From the NCBI GenBank assembly GCA_036937835.1, contig CM072881.1, positions 7,822,001-7,886,000 on the forward strand: a DNA stretch of 64,000 bases, given 5' to 3'. Origin of the DNA: Pampus argenteus. Its lineage: Eukaryota; Chordata; Actinopteri; Scombriformes; Stromateidae. Made by a program: the position numbers and the translations under genes. Shown here piece after piece: positions 46,501 to 59,260 of this stretch. Under the pieces are notes generated by a model. That model did not search any database and was not told the DNA's origin. It saw only the letters and a list, made by a program, of their open reading frames with translations. Each line of letters opens with the position of its first letter. The first letter of the stretch is position 1.

Positions 46501-49500
46501 TAGGAAATACCACACCTGAAACTGGACGTTAATAAACTGTGAAGAAAAAAAGACTCATTAAATGTACCAATTAAAACGCAGAACCAGGCAAAGCCCCAAG
46601 AAAACTGACAAATTAAAACATTGTAACATATATTCGACTTAACGTAAATTACACCATGATTCCTTTTTTAAATACAGAGTCAGAAGTTAGTTCATGTAGC
46701 TCATATCTGTAGGATATGGGCAAATAATGCATACATTAAAATAATTTGCAGCTCTCGTTGTATTTTGTATTTCTTTTGGAGGTTTAACATAAAAAAGTCT
46801 ATACATTTTTTTTCTGCTCTGTTAAAAAAAATCATATACTGATAAATGGAAAAATTCTATAGGGCTATTAATTTAGGCAGAATCATTGAGCTTTCTTTAA
46901 TTTCAAACATTCACGTTATTGATTCCTCATTAGTATGAAGTATATGGGAGATTTTACAACCTTCAGTTATAATGTTTATGACAAAACACCTTCTATACAA
47001 GGCTGAATGAAAAGAAGACGTCCAGTCACCTGATGGCTTGGTAGACTTTATGTGATGATGCCTACAGTGAAATTTACAAGTAAACATACATACAGCTGAG
47101 CAAATTCTATTGTGAAAGGTATCCCCAATATTGCCTTGACAATCCATCCTAGTCATCATTCCCAGCATGGGATTTGTTCTCAAACAGCTTGTATGCTGAG
47201 ATAAATCTGACACTGTTCTGGTTTGTTTTGATCGCCCAAAGCTGTATCTAATATATGATACTGTTTATACACCTAAGCAGGAATTTAAAAAGTCTAACAG
47301 CCATGAAGCTCTAGGGAGCCTTGGTCTTCATCTACGATGACTAATCCTCACAGTCGGGTGTTTGGATTAAATAACCCGTGATGAAAGTTGATTTTTTTTT
47401 TTAGGCAGTAATATTTTTGTTAATGTGATGTGCTCCTAATTTCTAACAAAAACAGTGCAGTCATAAATGCATTTTACTCCCCACACATCTAGTACACAAT
47501 AACAGAAAGTCAACATATTATTTCTCAACAGACAGCCTGATGTGTAACGTTGCATCAATGTATTGACTGACTTTGTATAATGTTGTATAATGTAAAAAAA
47601 AAAAAGGAGTGATTTAATACGTTGAACATTTACTTATGCAGAGGAATCGATTTGCTATTTGCGCCGGCGCTGAGCTATTCAAATGAAACAAAATTTCAAA
47701 TTCTAATTTCATTAGGTTTTTCAGACTGCAGTTTGTGAGTCCATTAATCACATCGGCACTGTAAAGCATCATCGGATAAATCAAGTGAAGCTTACTTTTG
47801 GTTCAATGATTTATTCATAATGAATTCACGGCCTCCGTTAATCCGTCATCAATCATATTTCCATCCAGTATTCAACTGCTACTGTCTGCATACACTTTCA
47901 TTGGAGTGATTTTAGTTTTTCTGTGAAGAGAGAGTCACGTGAAGTCCCGTTTGTCACCTCTGATGGCACGAGTATAATCAGATACAAGCAGCAGGTACGG
48001 TATATGTAGTGGTGCGAACACACATTCACTGTAAGAACGTGTTGGGATTGGGAGGCCTTTCTGCCACAGGTCGGCTCCCTGGAGTCGAGGGCCTGCAACC
48101 TCCTCACCACTCCCTGACTATTAATCCATCATCTCACTGTGTGTGTGTGTGTGAGTGACTGTGGTTATGTGTGTAAATGAAAATGAAATGAAATGAAAAG
48201 ATTTACCCAAGTACTGTTCTTAAATACTGAGGGGAAATAAGTTGTTTTTATATATTACTGCATATAGTATATATACTGTAGCTAAGTTATTTAGCAGAAT
48301 ATGAGCATATCAAATTTTATATAGTACATTTTACTTCCCAACAGTATATAAAAATGTAGAATTAGCTCCACCTCAACAAGCTACACAATTAAAATGCTGC
48401 TTTTTGACCCGTCAGTAATAATACTTAATACACGATGTCTTCTAGTAACTGAGCTTTTTTTCACTTTTACTTAAGTAAAGGACCTGAATACTTATTCCAT
48501 CACTGTAAATATTAAACAACCGTCTACTGGCCCTCCACGATGGCACCAGACCGGAGATTTGTGGTTCGACTGCACACCCGGTATAAAACATGAGAACAGA
48601 GTAGGAAGTAAAGACATCAGTGAGTGAGCCCGGACACATGGCAACACAAACACAACACAAAGCCAAGATCAAGTCCTTTTCAAACTGCAAAGATTGAAAA
48701 GGATGTGACAGCTACAACGGAACGGAGTCGAACAGAGCTAATGGTTTGATCCAGCTGAACATTTGCAATCAGGAAGTCTAAGAATTGATGTTTACACTCT
48801 ATCCATATGTACCAAAAAACACGATACACAAGGGCTTTACAGTGTTTTCATTTTTTTGTACGGGAAGCGGCTGGTCAAATTGTAATATTTAGGTTGGTGA
48901 ACCGAAGGGATTTAGTTCACATGCAAACATGCACACGTGTGTATGAGTGCACACACACGCATAGACAATAGGCTTATTGTTAAGAATAAAATCATCATTC
49001 ATGATGATTTAATTCATTTTTTTCTGCACCAACTCCTGCAAGAGCTATTCTTTGATCAACATTATTTTATTGAATCAAATCATTAAAACATATTGTTCGG
49101 TGTATGAGCGGTGCATAGTGAGCAATATCTTGGCATGGCCCAAATCTTTACATCCAAGTATAGCTTTTGCAGTTGTTGGCAGCAGCCTGTGCAGCCTTTA
49201 TTGGCTTCCAGAAGTGGACGACGTTCCAACTGCAAGTATGTGTACACTGTAATTTCCCTGCCACCTGTGCGACTGAATATAGCTGCTGCACCTCTGGGTC
49301 TGCTTCGCCGCCATTGAATCCAGCTGCATGGGCTTTGCTTAGAACAATGCAGTCTGTCTCCTCATCTCCCAGCATGTCCAGCAAGACGGGGGTATATGAC
49401 TGCAGAGGAAACCTTAAATGATGTTAATAACGTGCTGTTGTAAAGCAGCACGAATAAAAGAAATCAGTGGCATGCATGACGTCAGCCATCCCTCCCATCG

Positions 49501-49960
49501 TTATGCCACCATACTGAGGTAATGGAAGGAATACTGTGGCATTGGGTCACATTATTGCTATGACTGTTGTTCGACGTACTAGCTGATTTTCTCGTTTTGC
49601 AGATGCAGATGTTACAGTTTGCTAAATATAAAACTGAATTTAGACAGGAAACTTTACATTACATGACATAAAAAAAAACTCTGTTTCAGAATAACTCATT
49701 TGAAGTGGGTTGCCAAGTGAACATTTTCATGTTGAAACAGAATGTCGAAATTATCGTCGTTGTGATGGAGCTGTGGTTAATGTCAATGTCTATGCAAAAC
49801 AAGTACTACCACCTACACACCCAGCTCAGGCACGTTTTCTATCTTCAGTTATGGCCTTAATCCAAACTTGTGCTGTGCTCGTGCGCACGTTAGATTGAGT
49901 GAGGGATGAATGGTTTCACAAACAGCAACCGTCACGGAGGTCGAGTCAAGAATTGGCCGT
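46501..49960. other. Gene-free region upstream of meiob
   Basis: No splice-supported coding exon is seen. The stretch 47250-47900 is complex, ATTA-rich and low in repeats, and could be conserved non-coding DNA. GT runs lie near 48138. A frame at 49384-49148 (minus) looks slightly coding-like but has no recognised homology. Confidence 0.45.
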
Positions 49961-49969
49961 GCAGCAGTT

Positions 49970-50040
49970 GTTGAAATACTTCAGTCAGGACCAAAGTGGT
50001 GGCCAGACTGACATTGCCATTGCTAAGAACGCAGTAAATT
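49970..50040 (-). repeat. Interspersed repeat fragment (common percomorph family)
   Basis: The TTGAAATACTTCAG ... GACCAAAGTGGTGG ... ACTGACATTGCCATTGCTA words match a repeat I recall from many percomorph introns. The same family appears in the opposite orientation at 60.2 and 61.6 kb. The family name is not assigned. Confidence 0.45.
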
Positions 50041-50215
50041 AAGGCTGCAACGAATGATTATTTTCATTTTCGATAAATCTGTGTGTTTTCTTTATTAATT
50101 GGTTAGTTGTTAAGACATTGAAAAAATGTCTTAACAACTAACCAATAAACTACACTGTTTCCCCAAAAGTCCAAGGTGAAGTCCTCAAATGTTTTCTTTT
50201 GTTCACACAGAGACA
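50041..50215 (+). repeat. Interspersed repeat copy (GGCTGCAACGAATGATTATT type)
   Basis: It begins AAGGCTGCAACGAATGATTA and continues TTTTCATTTTCGATAAATCT, then AAAGTCCAAGGTGAAGTCCT. This resembles a very abundant teleost element whose consensus starts GGGCTGCAAC (from memory). Inside it lies a perfect 22-base hairpin (50098-50119 with 50125-50146), which a typical copy should not have. Confidence 0.55.
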
Positions 50216-52079
50216 GCATGGCTGCTGTAGGAAAGAGAAATTGGATCGTGAAGAAGAAAGAAGATTTCTTTTTTTCTTTCTTTCATTCAAATTTATGTTT
50301 TATTCACATGTGTAATACTTTCTGAGTAGACAATCAGGCGCACACACGCAAACTTTTTATCCACTCAGATAGCCTGATATACTATCACTGTCAATGTAAT
50401 ATTACCCAGAGACATTTTCATCCATTCATCATCTTTACTGTGGAAAGACCCTAAGCCCCATATTTCAGCAACATCAAAGCCTGTCCTGCTGTCCCAGTCT
50501 ATCACAAACATCTCCACAACTATTTAGGTAGTTCCTCTCTTGAGAATCCATGACAGAAATGTCGTGCTCCAGATTTGACCTCAAGTGCCTTTTTTATGAA
50601 ATTTAAAAAAAAAACAACCTTTGAAGTGTTTTTTTTTTTTTGCTTTTTCAAATGAGGGGAAAACACATTTCTTCAATTATTGCTGAGTGATATATGAAAC
50701 AGAAGCTTCCATTTCTTTGCTGCATGTGTTCCACCGAACAATGAAATCATTATATTCTGGACCATCGCCTCTTTAAAAATGGGACAGAGCAGGACACAGT
50801 TTCACGCTATTTGGCAACAATGGCATTTATGAGCTCATTGTAAAATGATTTCATTGTTGCTTTGTTTAGGTGCTGATTTTATGGCATATGGGACTGATGT
50901 TCTGTATAAAAAAAAACCTCTGCCGCCTCAACATATGAATAAACTGATTTTTCTATTATTTATAATGGAACATAGTTTCATTAGAGAATAAAATATGCAA
51001 TGTTTGAATTGCAGTGAGTAGTAGTCTTGTAAAGTGCTTACTGTTTGAATATAAAACTCATGATGGCGTTTTATTGGACTTATTGTAGAACTTGTACTTT
51101 CCAAAGAGTACCAGATTTGGGCATGAATCATTTGTATTTTTTTCCAAATGTGGATTGAAGACACTCGGGTTGGGTTTTCTTTTTGTCCTCTAATGTACTG
51201 GTGCTATGGTTAGAAATGCTTCTTGCATTGCAAGAATCTCATGGTAATGATATAAAATAACGCATTAATTATGAGTACTGTATACATACTGTACGTTGTT
51301 TATGTTCGTTGGATGGATTGTCTCCATTTTTGTTTCTCTTTTTGTTTTTGCCTTTGGCTATATCACCATTGTGTTACTGTTTAAAAATACAGAATCATAC
51401 GCAGATTATTACAGTTATGACCTGATTTCCAATGAATGTGCAGAACAACCAGATCCACTGAGATTCTGATTTCTCCAACATGAGCAGTGATACATCAGTT
51501 ATTCATCAGAAAACTTAATGAATGAATTCATTTGAAATATATCACAGCCTGTATATGTATCTGATCCTTGTTTTTTTTTTTTCTTAGATTATCACCTCCA
51601 CTGACCCTTCAAAAGGTTGCCACACACTGGACATGAGTGCCAAAAAAGGCTTTTGAAATATTAACCGTCATAATTCCTGACAAAGACAAGCAGACAGTCA
51701 TAGATGTAAATGACAAAGTTCAGTTTGTGTCCCTGTGCATGGACAGCGGCGTCTGCTTTACACAGAACTACTCTCCAATGATTGAAAACGTGGTTGCAGT
51801 CTTCGGAGCTGGAACATGTCTCCCAGTGCAGTGCAGTGGACAACAACAGACGTTAAGAAATACCAGGCTTTAGATACACACAAGTAGGGTAAGTAGGGTT
51901 AATTGTTGGTTTGGTCTCTGCACATGATGATTAGAAAAAAATATAGAAAACCGTATCCATCAATGGACAAATAAGCAAATTTCTCAAAATTTCCAACTAT
52001 TCTTTTTAGTCCCCAGATCCTTTTTTGCTAAAATGAAAGTACAAATTGTATTCAATACGACTGAAAGGCGAGATTAGAA
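50216..52079. other. Gene-free region with one acceptor-like open segment
   Basis: Mostly AT-rich. At 51570-51586 a T-rich tract ends in TTAG, followed by a frame that is interrupted once at a run of six A (51641-51646) and then open to 51873. No protein family is recognised, so no gene is called. The segment 50740-50930 has complex, low-repeat sequence. Confidence 0.35.
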
Positions 52080-52640
52080 ATGCATTAAAGGCAGAGTTTA
52101 ACAATGCCACTGCAGAAATGATCATAATGAGTCCTGCATGGCAGCAGTGCACTGATGCATTAGCCTGCTCTTAACCCATATCCTATTGGATGTCACTTAG
52201 GCCTTCTTCAAACCAAACTCTGCCATTAGAGGGAAAAGGCTCTGTCTCATCTGTCTCCCCTAGTCCTTTTCTCCTTGGGATGGTAGTAACATCACATATG
52301 GAAGACATCACGTTACAGAGCAGCTCCCCTCACCGAGCACTAATAACAGTGTGGCTATGGGTTTAATAAAAAGGAATGGAACGAATTATGGCCCCGTCCC
52401 AGCCAGGGCCATCATGTATAGCAGTGCATTAGCTTGGCCTCGGCAGCTATTCCAGACCAGCAGAGACTGGGAGGGATGACAGAGAGAGATAGAGAGAGAG
52501 AGAGAGAGAGTGGGGGAAATGTGACTGGGAAGGGCCAGACTTCCCAGCAATAACTAGTCAGACCCTTAGGGGTTTAATGCTATGGTAGAGAGGTAGAACA
52601 CACAGAGAGATATCTGGAGAGAGTAAGCCTGTGGGCAGCA
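52080..52640. promoter_or_regulatory. Candidate conserved non-coding block
   Basis: Balanced, repeat-free sequence without open frames (for example GCAGCTATTCCAGACCAGCA), apart from a GA microsatellite at 52482-52511. It resembles teleost conserved non-coding elements by composition only. Confidence 0.25.
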
Positions 52641-55600
52641 CAGAGACGAAACATCAACATTAGGTTTACAATGAATGTAAAGATGAGTTCTGATTAAAAT
52701 GGAATTAAGGGTATTCTGTGCTCAGCTAAATGAGAGAATGAGTGGGAACGCAGGGAGTCACTGGGGATTTAACAGACAGGACCTTGAGAGGAAAACAGAA
52801 AGATGTAGAGCCTCAATAATGTAAAACATACTAAAGTCTAACTGATTGACTCAATGAGTATGTTAGTGATGTAAAATAATGAAGTAAAAGCCAGTCTTTA
52901 CTCATTGCCTTTAGATCGAGTCTCTTGGATTCCCTTGAGGTAAAAGTTCCCAGCCTCAAATTTGTTTTAAGATAAATCGAAGCCATCACAAGATGATTAA
53001 TACGATACATCACATGATTTTAACCGTCACAAGCCGGAAAAGTTGTAGGACTACTGCTTTACTAGAGCAAAGATCCATTGAATTCACAGTAAGTATGAGG
53101 ACATACATATTTTCATCTTGCATTATTGTAAATCAATAGTAACATGCCACTTACACATATGAGGGAGAGCTCAAAATATCTGTGTGTACCTGTCAGCTGC
53201 TGATTTAATTTAAACTTTAAAAAGTAAAGCATTGATTATTGACAACTAAACATGGTGGGTATTTAAAAAAATGAATAATAATAAGTGAAAACTATTTGGT
53301 GTATCTATTTTTTGGGGCATTAAAAAAATTTGTCTTACTCATTTTCAATTTGACATAATAGCCAACCCAGTTATATAAACTATAAGCGTATATATGCCAG
53401 TTCGGCTAATAACTTGGTTCAAGTTATAATTGGTTCAAATAAACAGTTGTAAAAAAATATATATATATCAAAAACACTTCACATACTAGCATAATAACAA
53501 TGCAGAAAAATACCAGTTCCAGTACCGATACATCTGGTAGGGGTATTAAGTAAATATCCTGTTAATTCAGTGAAAAAGAAGGACTCTCTGGCTGTTTTGC
53601 TTGGTGCGGTATACACGGCCATGATCAATGAAACGCTCTCTTTCTCACCACATTACACAGTTTAGCGTTTTGTTTTGTTTTTTGCCAGCAAATCTGGCAG
53701 CACTTATCCATCCTCTTTGTTCTGTTTTTGCGGTGACTGCTGCACATTCATTGAAACGGACATATTGCTATATTGAACATAATGTGGCTCAACTTGTATA
53801 GCTGCCTTTTCGAAACCATGCTGTAAAAACAATTGCTGCCTTGTCCAACATCTCATGACAGGAAAAAAAAGTCACATACTTATGAGTATTTGATTTGATT
53901 TGATTTGACATAGTTTTCTTTGCCACTTGCAGGGCGCCTCACCCTGACATCTTACCTCTCATGGGGGTCTCAAACCCCGCTGAGACCACCTAGGAGTTTA
54001 ACCCCCTGCGATCACCATTTTAACAACGGCACTGCCTCTCGTCTATTTATGTAAACGTGAAAAAAATGTCAATCAGGTTTGATTAAGAGAGTTGCGGAGC
54101 AGATGAAGACACGAGGCAGACCAGTCGGCAGTGAAAAATGGGTGTGCTGGTGCTTCATGGGTGGGCAAATCAGGGTCTTAAACCCTTTTGCCTCTGTATG
54201 CAGTGACATGTCTGTGCTAAGATCAGCTGCTTGTGCAGGAGATGACAGGTTAATTCAGACCTGCAGCATGGAGGGGAATCCTAATGGCTCCATCAAGACA
54301 AACGCACTTTCTGTTATGTTACATTTCATCTTCTGGATTTGACCTACACGTCATTGTGAGATGAAAGTCTGTGAGAGCAGCAGACTTTTTTTAGCCCGTG
54401 ACTGTCTGGGCTGGGATATTTTTTGTAGCTTAAATTCAACAATTTTGCTGCTGTCTCCTTGAGCCTTTTATTGCATTTGGTCACTTGATACTGACCTTCA
54501 CGCCAGCCCACCGTCTCTCTCTGTCTGTCTGTCTTTAAAATGGGTGTGTTTTATTTTAACCCACACAGACAGATGTTACATCTCACCTCGCCTGATTTGC
54601 TTCCCATCGTTCTCTCTCTTTGGGACATTTATTTTGACCACCAGGTCGTTTTCCCCTTCACTGTCAGTGACGTTTTACTCTGGACCACCAGAGTTGGACT
54701 TTCTGGTATTTCACTCTGGTTGCAAGATTACAGTAGATACCTATATGTGGGAATAATTACATCTAGAAAGATTTTTAAAAAGGCAACGCTGTTTAGATGA
54801 TAAAATGATGCAGACGATGAAAGCGGAAAGTCACATAATGTGATATATAAAAAAAAGACTTTTCTTCTTATTAGCAACTTGAAAGCTAATTAAAATTTCA
54901 AAGGCCATTTGGGAAATTTCCCTGCTTGTTTTTTTTTCAATAAGTGATATATGTGTAAATGGGGAGTCACCCCATGAATAGGTGTCAGCACATTCCTGAT
55001 ATTAACAACATAGTTGCTGTGTAATTGATTTACTTTAGGCCAGTAAGCTGTAGTGTGGCTGTTAAGAATGTAATGGCATGTCAAGTTGGGCAAAGATACA
55101 TTTGCGTTGTAAAAAAAAAAGTATATTAACTCAGACACACATGCATGCACGGGCGGCTGCAGAGAAGCCATGTACACACACACGCACACACACCGACATA
55201 AAATCACAAACATCTGCTCACCGTCCTTGTAATTGTGGCTTCATCAATATCATATTACCTGTTCCTTTAGCTGCTTATTGATCATGCCTGCAGTGGCTGT
55301 TCATGTGCTGGTTACGATGTGCTCTATTACCCGTGCGTTAGTGTCAGACCAGGGTGGTGGGACTGAGTGCGCACACTGGGGTTTCGGTGGGTGGGCGGGC
55401 GGTGGTGATTATGGTTGTCCAGGCTACCCATTGATCTCTGGGAATGTGAAGTGTCTCTGGTACAGATGGACGCCTTATGGCACACGGAGCATGTTATGGT
55501 GGGGCTGCATAGGATGTATGGATTAGGTTTTGACCGGTATAGATTTCTAAAGGCTGATACTAAAAGGAATGGTATTGTGTTGAAATTGCTGTTCAGTTCA

Positions 55601-55937
55601 GAGATGTACTGTATAAATTGTCCATTGCAATGAAAATGTGGAACGGTTGCTGATGTATCAGTGCTTATATTACCCCTTTTTTTTAAAAACTTCTAGACAG
55701 TGCTGCAGGCCTACTGACGCATTGGACGCCTGAACCGACCATGAGGCACACCAGACCAGTCATTTCATATGATTAAAAAACAACAACAATGATATCAGTG
55801 GTTTGTCTTTCCAACCTCTTATCATTAACTGACTTCTACTTAAAGTAATTGGGATTAATGGCAAAAATAAGGGTTAGATAATTTTTCGTATTGTTCATTT
55901 CTGGTTTGTCTTTCCCATCAAAACCATAGGAGGATGA

Positions 55938-55968
<31 letters not shown>

Positions 55969-56360
55969 ACTGAAGATTTTAATTGTGAATGATAAGCACA
56001 TCTGTTTGTAGTTACAGATGGTGATTCTCTATCTCCTTTCATGAAAGGAAAAGAAAGATGGAAATGTATGTGTGTGTGTGGCCAACAATTTCTGTTTTTC
56101 TTGGGACCTCTTGCTTCATTTCTCTCCCTGGTGTAGAAGGCACGACCTGGACACTGGACTCATTCCCCCGTTCTCCATCTCTGTCTAATCACTCTCATCT
56201 CGTCTTTTTTTGCTCCCCCTCTCGTTCTCCAGCAGCCTTTACCCATCTTTACTGTCTGAATTGGCATCAATCCTGTCTCTTTCTGTATATCTCTACATCG
56301 TTTTGCCCTCGCTGCAGCACAACTAGTGTCTGTAAATCTGTGGGATGGTGTGTGTCTTTT

Positions 56361-56391
<31 letters not shown>

Positions 56392-58399
56392 CTGACATGC
56401 TTCTTATTGAACACTGAACATAAATCTCTGACCTCCTCGCAGCCTCTCAGTAAAGCGCTCTCATACTAAATAATGAGACTCGGGGAGGTGATCTGGTCCT
56501 CTGTCAGGCCCTCAGGGGATGAGATGTGATATTGTTCCCATCTCTGGGTCCAAAGAGGGAATTAAGTGTAGCCTGGCTCCCAGCAGTACACAGGAAGAGG
56601 ACACAGTCTCCAATCTGCTCGGATAATCACTAGATAATAATGCTTGATGATTTTTTCTCATAGTAGCAGATAGCATTTGCTTAAATTGAAGGCCCTGACA
56701 TTCATTGAGAACACAGTGAATCAGCATAAATAAACTTTTACCAATGTGCCGTTTTGAAAGGATAAAAAACGTTATGTATTGAAAAATGTACTACTTATTT
56801 TTAGACAAATTTAGACTTATTTCCATTGTGATCCTTCATGAAGGCAAGAGATATGCAAGTAAAGATGAATATAGGCAGAAAGCAACCACTACTTGCCTAA
56901 CACTAATCCTAACATGCCTTTAACCTCAACCGTAAACCAAGTTTTCGCCCTAATATTGAATGATTTACATTATGCAGATTTTCTTTTCCTTCCCCACATG
57001 TGACTGTGCAGATTCATGTCCCCACAACATGATTAATACTAATAATACCTGCTACACATGCTCATAATTTAATTTATGATGGAATATAATGATATAATGT
57101 AGAACATACTTTTTTTGAATTGAAGTGAATAAATAAAAGATGAGAAGTATCTGCAAACTAATATATCAGTCTAGCAGGACATGGTTGGTTGGAGCCTCTC
57201 AGTGGTGCTTCGTAACATGCAGACACAGTTACAAATCATGGATCACTTGCCCAATACACTAAAAAAGAATGATAACAGCAATAACAGCTACAGCAGCTCT
57301 CATAGTATTGATGAAAAAGCCTTTTTTTATTATAAAAAAAAAGCTATTTTGTGTTTCCACACGAGTTGCATTTTGCTTTCTCACACTGCATCGTCCCTCG
57401 AGCAGCTGAAAGACGATCACGTCCCCGAAGACATTTTCCTTCTCCTTAACGGGAGCGAGAGGAAACTCCATCTGACCTAAGTGAGCCTTTAGAGACGGAC
57501 TCCAGCATACAAGAGGAGACCTGACTCCCCAGACATCTGTTATGTGGAATGGCATCTAATTTACGTTTTGGTGCAGAGGGGAAAAAACAAAGGACAAGAG
57601 GGAGGGAACAATAGAATTAGGCTTGGGAAAGGGGAAAAAGAGGTGCTTTGCTACTGATCAGTACACGCATACACATCTGAGTTAAAGGAAAAACTGTAAT
57701 GCAGGGGATTTTCCCTCAGATACGTCAGCAGCAGTCTGCAAACGACAGTCGACTGAAGAAGTCATTACTGTTTGATTTACAGTGCAGAAAAACAACTGCA
57801 ACGAGCACTCAGATATTAAATGAACAGAAGCGCAACTACAGAGATATCACTATTACAACTTTAATGCATTTTGCAGTGTGTATATGTGTGTGTAAAAAAA
57901 GTCTCTCGTGTGAGTTTGAGGAAGCAGGCTGTCGGACTGTCTGAGCAGGGTATTCAGCAACAGCTGTGTAATGTCAGGTCCCTCACACAGAGTTACACAC
58001 AGACAGCAGGCTAATGAATACTGAGTTAACTATAGGGAGGATGAAAAGCAAGCAGGTGAGCCGGGGGGTTGTTCAAGGTTCTTCTGTGAACAGTCTTACA
58101 GATATTCAGCTCTCCTCTCAACATCATTTTAATGACCTGTTTGAAATAAAATAAGCTTAAATTCAAAATACTAAATAAATTATAACACGTGCATGTCAAA
58201 TATTTTACATATAATTACGAATAATATAATTATCTCTCCTAATGTATTCTGGCTTTGGACAAAAGACTGAACACAATTCTTACTGTAATCATCAATGTAT
58301 CTTACATGGCAAAACTGTCACGGTGCGTTATTTAAAAATTATTTTTTTTTACACATTTAATCTCAATATATTTTTTAATGATCAATAAATAATCAATAA
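52641..58399. other. Gene-free region
   Basis: No exon could be supported. It contains TA runs near 53455 and 55937, a GT microsatellite (56363-56391), CT-rich stretches near 54516 and scattered poly-A/T. Open frames here (for example 54540-54800 plus) lack splice or family support. Confidence 0.4.
56363..56391. repeat. GT dinucleotide microsatellite
   Basis: An uninterrupted TG run of about 14 units in the gene-free right part. Confidence 0.9.
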
Positions 58400-59260
58400 C
58401 CATAGTTTCATTATCAAAATATAACTGCATATTCTCAGTAGGACACTATAGCCTGTCTCTAAGAATTTGCCTGGTTCAGGAGTTTGACTTGCACTTTGAG
58501 GGTCAAAGGTCATCCATAGATATCCAGTGTGGGGTCAGCTTCATTAGGTGTTAATGATCGTCCCTGAGGGCAAGTTGTCGGCTGCGATCTCTTCCTCCTC
58601 CCTCTTTTCTTTAGGCCACTCAGCTGTTTTTTTTAATATATATATATATATATTCAATGACAACCTGTTCCCTAACATCAATAAACAAAGCATATTAAAG
58701 CTTTTTTTTTAACATGTTCACCTGGGTGTTTCTCCACTTTATTGTCCTCCTTCCTACCACTGAAACATTAAATGACAGAACCACCAAACATCTTGGATCC
58801 AAAACAACACAAAACCTCATTGAACTGCCTCTGCTGAACATATGGTGGAATCAATGAGAGGGCCTATTCATTAAGCAAACTGTCATCAGGAAGCTGTTCC
58901 GATGGAAAATAGCCCATACGATCATGTAACATGGGAACTTGGATTTATTCCCAGTGTTTTGTAATTAATGTACGTGAACATGTCTTAGTTCCTCCATTGA
59001 TCTCTTAATTAGAGAGGACGGGTGCAAATCCTCGCCACTTTGCTGCAGGAATGCAGCTCATGCACCGAGTGTGTCTTCCTAATTTGAAGCTTACTACCTG
59101 GCAAAGTGGAAAAGGCGTCATATTAAATCAATGCTTGATCCGCCCACATTTTTGATGCTTCTTTAGTGCCTGTTTTGATGCATGCTGGCTAAGAATCCCT
59201 CAGCTTTTAACAGTCATAATAATAATAATAATTATCAGTGAATTGTTTCAACCTGTGGCC
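58400..59260. promoter_or_regulatory. Candidate conserved non-coding block
   Basis: Complex sequence with several homeodomain-like TAATTA/ATTAAT cores, for example TGTAATTAATGTACG (58960) and CTCTTAATTAGAGAGG (59003), and no coding signal. The block is interrupted by a TA microsatellite (about 58637-58654). Assignment is by composition only. Confidence 0.25.

Noticed and set aside
48540..48610. TGGTTCGACTGC segment considered as a tRNA T-loop
   Set aside because: No matching acceptor stem or D-arm at the right spacing.
54540..54800. 86-codon hydrophobic open frame
   Set aside because: No splice support, no family resemblance, AT-rich background.
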